From positions 62,001-126,000 of the forward strand of contig NC_064767.1 in NCBI RefSeq assembly GCF_011397635.1: a stretch of DNA of 64,000 nt, given 5' to 3'. The position numbers and the translations under genes are program-made. The notes below the pieces were generated by a model, which was given only the letters and a program-made list of their open reading frames with translations, did not search any database and was not told the origin of the DNA. The first letter of the stretch is position 1; each line of letters opens with the position of its first letter. This document shows, piece by piece, positions 30,833-43,133 of the stretch. Source of the DNA: Epinephelus fuscoguttatus (lineage: Eukaryota; Chordata; Actinopteri; Perciformes; Serranidae).

Positions 30833-33800
30833 CTGACCACGAGAGAGACAGAGAGACACAGGTTAACCTATGACATCATCACACAGGTCACATGACACTG
30901 AATAACACACCTGAGTAGAGCTCAGTCCGCAGCTGAACCAGCATTCTAAATATGAAACTACAGGGAACCAAAGAAACTCACTCAAGATACTCTAGAACAT
31001 CTTCAAGGACACCTAGAACATGTTTGAATACCCCCAGAACATCTTGAAGGAGTTCTAGAAAATCTTCCAGGACATTTAGAACATCTTTAAGTACCCCTAG
31101 AACATTTTGAAGGAGTTCCAGGAAATCTTCAAGGACATTTAGAACATCTTGGAGTACCCCTAGAACATCTTGAAGGAGTTCCAGGAAATCTTCAAGGACA
31201 TCTAGAACATCTTGGAGTACCCCTAGAACATCTTCAAGGAGTTCTAGACAATCTTCAAGGACATCTATAATATCTTTAGGGGAATTCTAGGACATCTCAA
31301 AAAATTTCTAGAACATCTTTGATTACCCCAAAACATCTTCAGGGAATTCTAGAACATATTAAAAGAACTCAAAAACATCTTCAAGAAACAATGGAACATC
31401 TTTAAGGACCCGTTTTTCCTGCACAGAGGAATTTTCGTCACTCTTCACCAGTGACAGAATGACGAGAACCGAAAATATAAACAGTTCAGATCCCATCTGA
31501 ATGTTTTTTTATAGTAACTGATCAGTTGAAGCAGAATGTAAAGATCCAGTGGCTGGTTCTCTTATCATTCACAGCCGTTATATTTCACGCATGGCGCTGG
31601 ATGAGTCAGCTGAGCGGCGTTGTTTTGACGGGGCCTGAACGTTCCGCTGTGAAGCTGGCATCAGTAAACCGTCTCATTAAATAAACACTGAATAACTGAA
31701 CCGTGGAACATTACATTCTGCCTCCTGTTCCTCTCGTCTGAGCCAGAATAACAGAGTTCTGCAGGAATTATGTTTATTCTGAGGTCAGCGTTGCTCTGGT
31801 TCCCTCGTCACAAAGAACCAATCAGATTGTTCCGTTGGATTTTTGATTTTTTACAGAAAATCAACAAACATTTCTGATTCTTCAGGTTCAGCCAGATCAT
31901 CTTCACTTATGACGGTCACATGACTGAACGTCATGACAGAGAGGCTTTAAAGTCGTGCTCTGATGACGTTCTGATGACATTCTGTCGTTTCAAATGTTAG
32001 AAAGGTTTAAAGGTCACAGTGGGGGTTTTACTGACGGAGAATAGAAGGTCAGAGTCTCTTCAACTCGTGTTAACACAGACCTCATTTCAGACAGGAAGTC
32101 CTAACATGCTAACTCGCTAACATGCTAACTCATTCCTGCAGAAAACAGGTGAGAACCCATCTATGTTCTGATCCCCCTTCACATGTGACATCACCCTGAA
32201 GGTGTACTGCAGCTTCCTGTCACCTGAGAGCTGCTGATGACATCACAGTTACCTGGAAGAGTTTCTGCAGGTCAGGGACTTTGTTGGCTCCCAGGTACTC
32301 CACCTGACTTCCTGTTTCAGACGCCAGTTTGGTCGGAGAGGCAAAGATGACCGGAGGACTGACAGATGGGACACCTGGACGCAGGCCCTGAGGGGACGGA
32401 CAGAGACATCATGGTGTTAATGGACAGACAGACAGATGGCTGGAAGTACCCGTGGAGACTGTTTAAATTAGGGCTATGACAAAATTTTCAGATCACTTTT
32501 TTTTTTTTTTTTTTAAATCATATCGGTTTCACAGTATTTGACTGTAATTTTGCTCGGGTTCAGCCCACTTGACATGCTGCTGGGCCCTATTCAAGTGCTG
32601 GAATTTGTTATTTACATGACAACGCCTACAAACGCAACACTCCACTCCATTAGTGCCGTGCTCGGTTATAATTGTCTCAGACTTGGGTCGGCTTCGGTCA
32701 GGAAAATGCGGCCCGAGCCGTGCTCTAGTGTGCTCACGTGTGTGTGTGTGTGTGTGTATGTGTGTGTGTGTGTGGTTTTTCCTGATCAGCTGTGAGGGTC
32801 CTAAGGACAGAGGGATGTCGTATGCTGTAAAGCCCTGTGAGGCAAATTGTGATTTGTGATATTGGGCTTTATAAATAAAATTGATTGATTGATTGATTAT
32901 CATAATAATAATAACAATAATAATAATAATAATAATAATAATACATTTTATTTGTTAGGGCGCCTTTCAAGCCACTCAAGGTCGCCTTATAGCAAAAATA
33001 AAAAAGCATACATCAAACAAGACACACAGCATACAAAACATCATACAAATACATTAAAACAGAGGGAAAGACAATAAGACAGTGTAAGAACATAGTGCAT
33101 TTGATCAGGTGGAATGGGCAAGTCTGAACAGATGTGTTTTGAGTTTGGATTTGAACAGACTGACAGATGTGGTGTTGCAGAGGTCAGGGGGGAGTGAATT
33201 CCAGAGCTGGGGAGCAGAGCGGCTGAATACTGTGCTCCCCATGGTAGCCAGGTGGGCGGGGGGAACAGAGAGGTGGATGGAGGAAGAGGATCTGAGTGTG
33301 TGTGCGGGTGTGGCAATGTGGAGGAGGTCAGACAGGTATGGAGGGGCGAGGTTGTGAATGGCCTTGAAGGTGAGCAGTAAAATCTTGTATTGGATACGGT
33401 GTGTGATGGGGAGCCAATAGAGCTGCTGCAGGACGGGTGTGATGTGGTGAGTGGGTGGGGTCCTTGTGATGATACGAGCTGCTGCATTCTGTACCAGTTG
33501 TAGTTTATGGAGAGTTTTTTGTGGAAGACCGAACAGGAGGGAGTTGCAGTAGTCAAGCCAGGAGGTGACGAGACTGTGGACCAGAATGGCAGCTGTGTGA
33601 GGTGTGAGAGAGGGGCAGAGGCAGTTGATGTTGCGGAGATGGAAGTAAGCTGACCGGGTTATGTGGCTGATATGAGAAGTGTAGGAAAGTGTGCTGTCGA
33701 GGATGACACCCAGACTCTTGACCTGTGGGGAAGGAGAAATGGAAGAGTTGTCAATAGATAATGTGAAACTTGGGGATTTGGATAGGGTGGTTTGCCAATG

Positions 33801-36800
33801 AGTATAATTTCTGTTTTGTCGCTGTTTAATTTGAGGAAGTTGGGTGAAAACCAGGATTTTATTTCAAGGAGGCAGTCAGTGAGGGAGGAAGGTGGGAGGG
33901 TGGAGTCGGGTTTGGTGGAAATATGGAGTTGGGTGTCATCAGCATAGCAGTGGAAGTCGATGTGATGTTTCCAGAAGATGTAGCCAAGGGGGAGTAAGTA
34001 AATGATGAATAGCAGGAGCCCCAGGACAGAGCCCTGGGGCACACCTGCGGTGACTGGGAGTGGTTGTGATGTGAATGATTTGAGTTGGATGAACTCAGAG
34101 CAGCCGGAGAGGTAGGATTTGAACCAGTTAAGAGGTGTGTGTGATGCCAATAGAGAGGAGTCCATCTAGGAGGGTGGTGTGTGAAATGGTGCTGAAGGCT
34201 GCACTCAGGTCAAGCAGGATGAGGATGGATAGGAGACCGGAATCAGCCGCCAGGAGGAGATCGTTGGTGATTTTGAGAAGTGCCGTTTCAGTACTGTGGA
34301 GAGGGCGGAAACCGGACTGGAATTGTTCAAAAAGACTATTGCGGGAAAGGTGGGAATGGAGCTGAGAGGCAACAGTTTTTTCTAGTATCTTTAAGAGAAA
34401 TAGAACATTGGAGATGGAACGGAGGTTATTGTGGTTATTGGGATCTGCACCAGGTTTCTTGAGTATTGGGGTGACAGCAGCTGTTTTGAGGGGTGAGGGA
34501 ACAATTCCAGTGGTGAGGGAAGAATGGATTATGTGCATGATGAGAGGGGCCATAGAGGGAACGGTAGCTTTAACAAGAGTAGTTGGAAGGGGGTCTGACT
34601 GGCAGGTTGATGATTTGGATTTTTTGATCGGACCAGTGGTTTTGAAAACGGAAGGTAGAGCAAATGCTGAGAGTGACTGGGAAGGGGACACAGAGGGGAA
34701 TAAGGAAGATGAATTGTGAGAGGAGCTGGGAGCAAGTTGCTGATGGATGTTATGAATTTTAGCAGTAAAAAAGGATAGAAGGGTATTACAAAAGGCAGTA
34801 GAGTACATCTGTGGAGGAAGTGAGACCGGAGGTGGAGTAATGCTGCTGAGGAGTTAAAACAGGGCCCTTGAGTTACCGTCGTTTGAGTTGATGAAACTGG
34901 AGTAATAGGAGGATTTAGCCTGTGAGATGCAGTCCTTATAGTGGAGAATGTGGTTGTGATATATTTCCTTGTGCACAGTGAGACCAGTCTTATTGTAGAG
35001 GCGTTCCAGTCGGTGTCCTTTGGATTTAAGTTGTCTGAGAGCGGGAGTGAACCATGGTGAGGAGCGGGTGAAAGTGACAGATCTGGTTTTGAGTGGGGCA
35101 AGATTGTCCAGAAGATTATGAAGACTGTTGTTGTAATGGAGTAACAGTTCATCAGGGGGTGGAAAAGCCATCTGCGTTGGGGAGGGAGTAATGCCAGAAG
35201 AGAGAATGTCCAAATTAATGTCCTTAACGGAAAGAAATAGTGCGTGGGAGACTGATTTTGGAAAGTGCAAGGCTGGCGTTGAAGGAAACTAACATGTGAT
35301 CAGAAAAGGGGAGGGGAATTGCCTTACAGTCGACAGGAGAGAGACAAGAGCAGCATATTAAATCCAGAGTATGTCCTTTTGAATGTGTTGGGAAACTGAT
35401 GAGTTGCTGGAATCCAAAACTGTCAATGCAAGATGTAAAATTTCTGGTGAGAGCATTGCTGATATTGTCCGTGTGGATACTGAAGTCACCAAGGAGTAAT
35501 ATGTTTGGAGAGTGTGTGGAAAGATGTGTCAGGAATTGAGCAAAGTCATTTAAAAACTCCTTATTTGGTTTAGGGGGACGGTACACGGTGGCAACGATGG
35601 TGGGGATGGGGCCAGATAACTGTGAGGTGATGGATTCGAATGTGTGGTAGGCAGGGGTAGAAACCGGCAGGACTTTCCACTTCTCACGGTAGAACACCGT
35701 GAGACCTCCTCCCCTGCCAGAGTCACGCGGTAGACAGCTATAAATAAATCCGGGTGGAGTGGATTCATTAAGTGGAGTAAAATCATTGGGCAGTTGCCAC
35801 GTGTCTGTTAAACAGAGAAAATCAAGCTTATGGTCCGTGATAAGATCCTGTATGAGCTGACCCTTGCTGCAGCAGAGGGGTGTAGTGACAGCAGGGGCCT
35901 GTAGGGGGAGTAGACGGAGACAGTGGTACACTGAGAAGGCACAGTAGAAGAAGAGGGAGGGACCTGTGTGAGTGTGTGAGTTGGTGAGGTGAGTAAACAG
36001 TCAGTCAGGTGGGTATGATTGGACAGCATGCTGCAGGTTAGCTTTTAACATGTTGCCGAGTCTGTTTGGATGGATACCGTCGGGTTTTGACAAGGATTGG
36101 CGATTCCAGAAGTTGAAATTATCTATGAAGCCTACACTGAGTGCCCTGCAGACAGACTGGAGCCAGGTGTGGAGCTGGAGGACTCTGCTGAACTTTTCTA
36201 TCCCGTGATAATGATCATTATTATTATTATTATTATTATTATACTATCATTATCACTATTATTATTCTTATCATTATTATTATTATTATAATCATCATTA
36301 TTCATTATTATTATTATCATCATCATCATCAATCATTATTATTATCATCATTATTATCATTATCATTTTTATTAGAGTGGGTGAGCGGAGTCTCGCTGCC
36401 GTGTTTCTCTGGTAGCCTACTTGGTTTTGAACAAAATACAGCATCATCTGACTACTGTTCTTTGAAAAACAAAGCTCGATTTGCACCAGAAAACTTGGAT
36501 TGACCACTGCCTGGATTGCGACGCTGATTTGGAAGAAAAACAACAACGCCAGCTGAGCCAGGTCGCTGGCTGGCTTGACAGCTGGCATTTAAACCTGACG
36601 AAATGGGACCAAAAAAGATTCCCACAGCTGAGGAAGTCGAAGAAATAAAAAGATCGCTCGACTTTCTGATGGAGGAGGTTACGGCTGTTAGACTACAACA
36701 GAAAACTATTCTGGGCCTGGTAGTCAAAGTCAAGGTTCTGAGACAACAAAACTCGGAGCAGGAGAAAAGGATTAATTTTCTGGAGAACCGGGTGGCCGAT

Positions 36801-38970
36801 TTAGAGCACTGCACAAAAATGAATGATATCATAGTCTCCGGAATGGAGATAAAACCTCGGAGTTATGCCCGGGCTGTGACGGGGATGAACAACGAGGAGC
36901 AAGAATCAGTCTCAGTGGAGCAACAGGTGACAGCGTTCCTTCAGTCTAAGGGGATTGAAGTGGACAATAACAACACAGAAGCGTGTCATCCTCTACCTCG
37001 GAAAAACAAGACTGATAAGCCAGCCATAATAATGAGGTTCGTGAACAGAAAGCATAAAAATGCACTGATAAGACAAGGAAAGAAGCTGAAGGGGTCAGAT
37101 GTTTATCTCAATGAGCACCTGACAAAAAGGAACAGGGACATCGCCAGAAGAGCTCGCTTCCTAAGGAAACAGAGGAAGATCCAATCTACTTGGACAGCTA
37201 ACTGCAAAATCTACATAAAGCTGAACGGATCACCAGAGGAGGCCAAAGTGCTGGTCATCAGAGACATAGATGAATTGGACAAATACAACTGAGACCAAAA
37301 GAACAACACACAAGAACAGCACAAGGTAATGAATAACTAAAAAGAATGACTACACATCACATACAATAATGACTAGCTCTGACAGATATCAGTCAACTCC
37401 AACTGGAAATAATAGAGAGGAACAGCAACAAACATGGGCTATGGAATACAAAAAAATGGAATTAAAAACTTTTGAATACACAGACCACAAATTACAAGAC
37501 ATGGAGAATGAAATTGATCCTGAAAATAATTTGTACAACAGTCTACATAATCACTGTGAATATTATACTGAAGAGCAGTTTAACATGAATGTAAAAATGG
37601 ATGGAGTAATATCAATAATTCACTTCAATAGTAGGAGCCTCAATACAAAATTTTCAAAGATACGGTATTGCCTAAAACAACTGAAAAAGAAATTCACTGC
37701 AATAGCTATCTCAGAGACATGGCTCAATGAGGAGCAAGCTGCAATAGTTGAGATTGAGGGATATGAGATGTTTTATATGAACGGGAACAAGAAAAAGGGT
37801 GGTGGAGTAGCTATATACATTGACAGAAGTTATAATAGTAAACTAGTTAATAAAAAGTCGTTTACTATTGACAACTTTATGGAATGTGTCACTGTGGAAA
37901 TGGAGATGGAGAAATCAAAAAATATAATAATAAGTTGTGTATATAGAACGCCAGGATCAAGTATTGATATATTCAGGGAAAATCTATTGGAGCTGTATAC
38001 CGACATAAACAATAAAAAAATGTTTTTCGTCTGTGGGGACTTCAATATTGATTTGTTTAACCCACTTGAAAATAATCCAACTGCAGAATTCATAAACGCA
38101 ATGTACAGTATGAGTCTATATCCCTCAATCACAAGACCTACTAGAATTACAACATACAGTGTTACACTGATTGATAACATATTTACCAATGTAATCGACA
38201 GAAAAATAGAAAGTGGGCTACTTATAAACGACATAAGCGACCATCTGCCAGTCTTCACAACTCCAGAGCTGTACCAGGACCAATAAAGACAGTAAGACTA
38301 CCATAACAATTAGACACAAAACACAGATGGCAATTAATTCTTTTAGAAATGATCTAACGAATCAAAACTGGAACAAAGTTTATGTGGAAGATGTGGATGA
38401 AGCATATGAGTCATTCTTGTCCATAACAACTGCTCTGTATGAAAAAAAACTGTCCTCTAGTAAAGAAGGTAGTAAAACAGAAATTTGCTGAAAAACCGTG
38501 GCTAACTAAGGGAATACAAAATGCATGTAAGAAGAAAAATCAATTATATAAAGAATTCTTAAAGAAAAGAACAATAGAAGCAGAGAACACCTATAAGACC
38601 TATAAAAACAAACTGACAAAAATCATGAGAAACAACAAAAGGCATTACTACAGTAAATTACTGGAGGACAACAAGAATGATATCAAACAAACATGGAAGG
38701 TTCTGAACGAGATCATCAAAAATAGAACTGGAAAAACAGAATATCCAAATCATTTCCTGACAGAGAACAATGCACTCATCAGTGACATGAACTTAGTTGC
38801 AGATGGATTTCATGATTTTTTTGTTGGTGTTGGTCCTGGTCTGGCTAGAGAGATTGAAAGGAATGATTTATCATTACCATCATTATCATTATTATATTAT
38901 CATTATTATAATCATCATTATTATTATCATTATAATTATTATTATTACCATCATTATCATTATTATATTA

Positions 38971-39007
<37 letters not shown>

Positions 39008-42000
39008 CATGATTTTTAGTCAGAATTAAGAGAATGAAAACAGAAGGGTTATTGCTGGTTGAGCAAATGTTTAATTAACATATATAAAAGCATTTTATTA
39101 ATGAAGTTTGTGTAAAAATTTTCCTCTTAGAAAATAACTCACATAATAAAGACGAGATTTGTATTTGTATTATTATTTGTCCACTGGTTATGTTTAATTT
39201 TTTAATATCATAGATTATTAAATGTACGATGAATGATACCATCACAGTAAACATTAAAACCAAAACTTCACTGCAGCCTGAGGTCCATTTACTATCTCAA
39301 CACAAACAGACTTCAGACATGAATATAAATATTACCCATAATTAATCACTGTATATGTGACAGATCTGTCACAGAGAGTCACACATGAATCTTTTTTATA
39401 TTTACAGATTTTATACTTTATATAAAAACCAGCAGGTCATGTAATTTAAAATAGAAACTGACTGCAGTCTGCAGCAACACGTTAACATTAATATTCTGAT
39501 GCCCCGGTATTTTCAGAATGTCTGTATTTACGTCCCTGCTACAACAGGGGACACACGATGACAGCAGCACGTCACCTGTATCAGCTGATATCAGCTTTAA
39601 ACTGATTCATCAGAATCAGACAGCATGATTTTATTATCAAATACAGTGACTGAACATTATTATATTATTATTATATTATTATAAATATTATTATATCAGC
39701 GTGACCTCACTCTGACACCACGTGACTCATTAACAATAATAAAGGTCTGTGATTATAAAAACTTTGTTTCTGTCGCAGCTCAAATTTTATATTTTCATTT
39801 TCATTAAATTCAGAGTTGAAACTTCAGGACGACTGACAGTTTTTACTTCCCGTTGTCCTGAACGTCAGCCACGACTCGGCTCGACTTGACTGGTCAGAGT
39901 TCAGCAGTGTGAACTCATCTGCGTGCGTGTGTGTGTGTGTGTGCGTGTGTGCGTGTGCGCGCGCGGAAAGAGAGGGAGATGAGGGAAACTCTAAGTATGT
40001 TAACCCTGAGATGAGGGAAACTCTGAGCGTGTTAACCCTGAGATGAGGGACACTCTGAGTATGTTAACCCTGAGATGAGGGACACTCTGAGGATGTTAAC
40101 CCTGAGATGAGGGAAACTCTGGGTTTTCAGCTCCAGACAGAGAGGTAAGTCAAACTCTGAGTCAATCACCATGGCAACTGACTCTGTGAACCTAACCTGC
40201 TCGCTGACAGGTTTTCTATAAGACACCCTGAGTTCACCCTGTCTCCTCCCTACTGCTGAGCCTGAAGCAAGCTGGCAGACACACATGGGTTGTTCATATG
40301 TAGGAAATCTGATCAATATCGAGGCAGAATTAATTCACAGTGCTTTACGCTGGGAGAGGATCTTCAGATCTTCTTCTTCGGCCACACATATCAAATCTGA
40401 CACACCACAGATGTGCGCTCTCATCAGAGGAAATGTGCATCGCACTATGTTTGTTTGCCAATGGTAGCTTTTTATATGATATTGGTGACCTACAGTACAC
40501 AATGACATAGCCACTGAATGACAGGTTATTGAAGCTACTTTGTTTAATAAATCAAATATGAATCAAACTAAATGAAGGTACAGTCATGGCCAAGTCAAAT
40601 GTGCCTTACCTGTTTGAATGATGTTTTTATATTTCATTTGAAGCTGCTTCCAAGTGTGTTTTTCCCCTGTGAGATTGCACCTACATGAACATCAGATTTT
40701 ATTCAAAACCACTTTCTCACCTGTAAGCTATGATTTTAATTAAGTGTGGTTAAATGTAAATTAATGGCAGGGCTCTCAGGTTTTGATCTCAGTTCAGAGT
40801 GAGATTATTGCTGAGTGGTGAAAGGGGGGGTTCTTGGTTATGATGGTTTTTAAAGGATTCAAATTTCAAATAAGTCATCAACCATCTATATGTGCTTAAA
40901 ACAAATTAGCAAGGATTCTTTTTTAAAAAAAATGGGGGGGGGGGGGGGCATTTTGCCTTAAACTGTCAGGACAGCTAAGCGTGAAAGGGGGAGAGAGACA
41001 GAGGGAGTGACATGCAGCAAGGTGCCACAGGCCGGAGTCAAACCTGGGCCGCTGCGGCAAAAGCCATATGGGACGCCTGCTCTATCCACTGAGCCACCAA
41101 CATCCCGTCAAAGCTGATATTGCTTGCTAAATTTCCCATGATGCCTCTCTCTTCTTGGCAGCTTTAGTGCTGTTACTTTGTTTATGAAATACATGCTCAT
41201 ATTCGCTGTAGGCATTCATGAGCACCTCCAAGTCCACAGGTGTAAAATAAGTTGATCACTTTTTCTCTCCGGTTGCCATGGTGACTCAAGGTATCGGGGC
41301 TCCACTGATGATGGCTTTTTATTGTGGTTGTGCACGTGCTTAACTCAAGGTGTACCTACTCAGAGTTGACTGAACTAATTCATATCAGCTGTTCTGGAAC
41401 CAGATACTCAGAGTTTCCCAGATCAGGGTAAGTCAAGTCAGAGTTTGTTGAGCCTCCAACCTGGAATAGCCCTCAGGTCGTCAGTTGGAATCATCCTGAC
41501 GATCAATAAACAGAGTCGACCGACAGTTTGGCGCCTCAGGCAAAGCTTCAGGTCAGAGTAAACGTTTGAGTGAAGAACAAACATCAGTTATTGATCAGTT
41601 ATTGATCCTTCTGATCATCCCTGATGGCGTCTGACTGGTCTGACTCAAACAGGTAATCACTAATCAGAAGAGTCACTGATAGATGTTCTGTTGTAGAGTT
41701 ATTGATTATCGGTCTGTGTGAACTGATGTCAGTAAAGTAAACATTTGATCTGTTTGTTTACTCTCAGTGTTTACACAGTTTGTTTACTCTGAGTAAACAT
41801 TTTAAAACCAACAACAACATTTTCACAAACTGTCAGAAAAAATAAAAATGATCATTTACAGATAATCACAAAGCGCATTGGTCCTCATCAGACAAAGACA
41901 TGTTCTCTAGACTCATTGTCAAGGTTTTGATCAGCTTTAAATGATCGATCACTTACATGAGACGATGATCAGCTGATTGATCAGTAACAATAATGATTTC

Positions 42001-42314
42001 AGACCTGACGTCACCAAAAAATGAATTACCTATGGATCAATAACACAGACAGCTGACAGAGGTGATCGATCACTGATCATCAATAACACAGACAGCTGAC
42101 AGAGGTGATCGATCACTAATCATCAATAACACAGACAGCTGACAGAGGTGATAGATCACTGATCTCACTTATTGATTAACCGCAGGTTGTGTCTGTTAGC
42201 ATTAGCATCAGGTGCTAACAAGGTCACGCGCAGTTCCGGACTCACCTGCGGGCTGTAGGCGGCGGCGGGAGCTCCGGTGAGCCGCTGCGTCACTCCGTTC
42301 AGTTTGTAGTACAT
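30692..42314 (-). CDS. cox7a2l: COX7A2L / COX7RP / SCAF1, supercomplex assembly factor, complete
   Basis: Inner-mitochondrial-membrane protein of the cytochrome c oxidase subunit 7A family that links complex III to complex IV. Exons 42314-42246, 32387-32253 and 30832-30692 are all phase 0 and give 114 residues, the same length as human COX7A2L. It starts [16 protein letters not shown] (human MYYKFSGFTQKLAGAW). Exon 2 has [13 protein letters not shown] and [11 protein letters not shown]. Exon 3 has [12 protein letters not shown], then one membrane helix [20 protein letters not shown] and ends QPSKD. The Val-Pro pair and following His, noted in mice as needed for supercomplex assembly, are present. 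Intron 1 (9.9 kb) is full of retroelements. On human 2p21 the gene lies between EML4 and KCNG3. Confidence 0.95.
30975..31420. repeat. Minisatellite in cox7a2l intron 2
   Basis: Units of about 24-50 bp based on AGAACATCTTCAAGGACATC and GAGTACCCCTAGAACATCTT. Confidence 0.9.
32253..32387 (-). CDS. cox7a2l: cox7a2l exon 2
   Basis: Bounded by CCCTCAG|GGCCTG and TTCCAG|GTAACT. It encodes [20 protein letters not shown] onward. Confidence 0.94.
32465..32770. other. Possible hAT terminus and unassigned repeat sequence
   Basis: TTAGGGCTATGACAAAATTT at about 32468 resembles a hAT end, followed by a poly-T tract. The matching right end was not found. (TG)n at 32740-32772. Confidence 0.3.
32773..32900 (+). 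mobile_element. L2 3'-end fragment
   Basis: Near-identical to the 3' end of the element at 27497-29600: TTTTTCCTGATCAGCTGTGA, TGTGATTTGTGATATTGGGC and the TTGATTGATTGATTGATT tail. Confidence 0.9.
33659..34808 (-). pseudogene. LINE reverse transcriptase, frameshifted near 34130-34165
   Basis: First piece: [53 protein letters not shown]. Second piece, another frame: [20 protein letters not shown] and [13 protein letters not shown] (YADD). The two overlap at 34128-34165. Confidence 0.86.
35224..35931 (-). pseudogene. LINE APE-type endonuclease
   Basis: Endonuclease motifs [32 protein letters not shown] and [10 protein letters not shown] are present in order. They belong to the 5' half of ORF2, and the next segment is in another frame. 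Confidence 0.85.
36205..36375. repeat. (ATT)n/(ATC)n microsatellite
   Basis: ATT and ATC trinucleotides between two LINEs of opposite orientation. Confidence 0.93.
36603..37292 (+). CDS. LINE ORF1 protein (229 residues, coiled coil)
   Basis: [20 protein letters not shown] begins a helical region with a coiled coil (about residues 45-70: [20 protein letters not shown]). An RRM-like middle with [19 protein letters not shown] and a basic C-terminal domain ([17 protein letters not shown]) follow. This is the layout of LINE ORF1 RNA-binding proteins that coat the element's RNA. The frame is intact, but the partner ORF2 is dead. Confidence 0.82.
   Translation: MGPKKIPTAEEVEEIKRSLDFLMEEVTAVRLQQKTILGLVVKVKVLRQQNSEQEKRINFLENRVADLEHCTKMNDIIVSGMEIKPRSYARAVTGMNNEEQESVSVEQQVTAFLQSKGIEVDNNNTEACHPLPRKNKTDKPAIIMRFVNRKHKNALIRQGKKLKGSDVYLNEHLTKRNRDIARRARFLRKQRKIQSTWTANCKIYIKLNGSPEEAKVLVIRDIDELDKYN
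37369..38286 (+). pseudogene. LINE ORF2 endonuclease portion
   Basis: APE motifs [43 protein letters not shown] and [11 protein letters not shown] stop at 38284 separates it from the following linker, which resumes at 38439 in another frame ([20 protein letters not shown]). The reverse transcriptase is missing. Confidence 0.85.
38866..39012. repeat. (ATT)n microsatellite at the LINE 3' break
   Basis: Trinucleotide tract very similar to that at 36205-36375. Confidence 0.93.
39013..39990. other. cox7a2l intron 1, unassigned
   Basis: AT-rich sequence with a (TG)n/(GC) tract at 39924-39964. No exon or element end was recognised. Confidence 0.5.
39990..40120. repeat. 30-bp tandem repeat
   Basis: Four units of GATGAGGGAAACTCTGAG and GTATGTTAACCCTGA. 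Confidence 0.88.
40110..41480. mobile_element. Probable non-autonomous Harbinger-type element
   Basis: The left GGGAAACTCTGGGTTTTC and right CTCAGAGTTTCCCAGATC are inverted relatives. The fragment near 40322 ([14 protein letters not shown]) recalls the start of fish HARBI1-like nucleases. No intact frame; boundaries and superfamily are tentative. It contains a SINE at 40930-41100. Confidence 0.42.
40930..41100 (-). mobile_element. tRNA-derived SINE
   Basis: Minus strand starts GGTGGCTCAGTGGATAGAGC (A-box-like) and has GGTTTGACTCC (B-box-like), followed by CTTGCTGCATGTCACTCCCT, a CT-rich body and a poly-C/A end. This is a very common fish SINE layout. Confidence 0.83.
41480..42240. other. cox7a2l intron 1 near exon 1
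   Basis: Unique sequence apart from three tandem copies of AATAACACAGACAGCTGACA at about 42040-42160. Confidence 0.6.
42246..42314 (-). CDS. cox7a2l: cox7a2l exon 1
   Basis: ATG at 42314-42312 with donor CCGCAG|GTGAGT. It encodes the N-terminal 23 residues. A CpG-rich stretch to about 42470 upstream is the likely promoter. Confidence 0.93.
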
Positions 42315-42480
42315 GTCTGACTGCGGTCACACACCTGGACTCACCTGAGCACGAGACGGTCTGACCTGTTCACACCGGAGACACGAGCTCACCTGCTGCT
42401 GCGCTGCTGACGGCACTGTACTGCGTGGTGACGTCAGAGAGGCACAGAAGGACCCGACGCAGAAGGAACTACGTCATCTG
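42315..42480 (-). promoter_or_regulatory. cox7a2l: Likely cox7a2l promoter
   Basis: GC-rich sequence immediately upstream of the first exon, containing GTGACGTCAGAG with a CRE-like TGACGTCA core at about 42430. The start site is not mapped. Confidence 0.5.
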
Positions 42481-42509
42481 CCTGATCAAAAAAAAAAAGA
42501 AACCATACA

Positions 42510-43075
42510 CCTTATCGATACACAGAGTGATCGATCATTTCATGTGTTCATACTGGTGTTATTGATCATTTCATGTGTTCATACTGGTGTTATTGATCAT
42601 TTCATGTGTTCATATTGGTGTTATTGATTATTCATGTGTTCATATCAGAGTTATTGAGAATGTAATGTGTTCATATTGGTGTTATTGATCATTCATGTGT
42701 TCATATCAGAGTTATTGATCATTTCATGTGTTCATATTGCAGTTATTGATCATTTAATAAGATAAGATACACGTTTATTGATTTCATAATTGAGAAATTC
42801 CAGTGTTACAGCAGTCAAGGAGAAAGTCAGATTAAAGATTTCAAAAATTAATGTGTTCATATTGGAGTTATTGGTCATTTCATGTGTTCATACTGGTGCT
42901 ATTGATCATTTTATGTGTTCATGTTCGTGTTTTTGATTATTTAATGTGTTCATATTGCTGTTATTGATCATTTAAAGTGATCATATTGGAGTATTGATAA
43001 TTTCATGTGTTCATACTGGTGCTATTGATCATTTTATGTGTTCATATTGGTGTCATTGATCATTCCATGTGTTCA
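42510..43075. repeat. 30-bp minisatellite (TTATTGATCATTTCATGTGT)
   Basis: About 15 units ending TTCATATTGGTG, upstream of cox7a2l. Confidence 0.93.
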
Positions 43076-43078
43076 TAG

Positions 43079-43079
<1 letters not shown>

Positions 43080-43133
<54 letters not shown>
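43080..43133. repeat. (TG)n microsatellite
   Basis: Uninterrupted TG dinucleotides for about 50 bp. Confidence 0.97.

Larger units (their letters stand above)
32901..36195 (-). mobile_element. Second L2/CR1-group LINE, minus strand, frameshifted
   Basis: From the right: an ORF1 remnant with an esterase-like end ([20 protein letters not shown] and [14 protein letters not shown] at 36120-36010), an APE-type endonuclease (35931-35224), a linker (35270-34854), a reverse transcriptase (34808-33659) and a 3' region ending in (TAA)n at about 32942-32905. Several frameshifts break ORF2, so it is inactive. Confidence 0.85.
36380..38865 (+). mobile_element. LINE with ORF1 and endonuclease, truncated before the reverse transcriptase
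   Basis: ORF1 at 36603-37292, ORF2 endonuclease at 37369-38286, and linker at 38439-38865 that breaks into an (ATT)n tract. It is A-rich and unlike the flanking L2 elements. The clade is uncertain (jockey-superfamily non-LTR element). Confidence 0.82.

Noticed and set aside
36205..36375. Dong-type (R4 clade) LINE, suggested by the TAA/ATT flanks
   Set aside because: The adjacent element has an APE-type endonuclease, not the restriction-like endonuclease of the R4 clade.
40930..41100. tRNA gene on the minus strand
   Set aside because: A- and B-box-like words exist but the cloverleaf does not close and a long CT-rich body follows; it is a tRNA-derived SINE.
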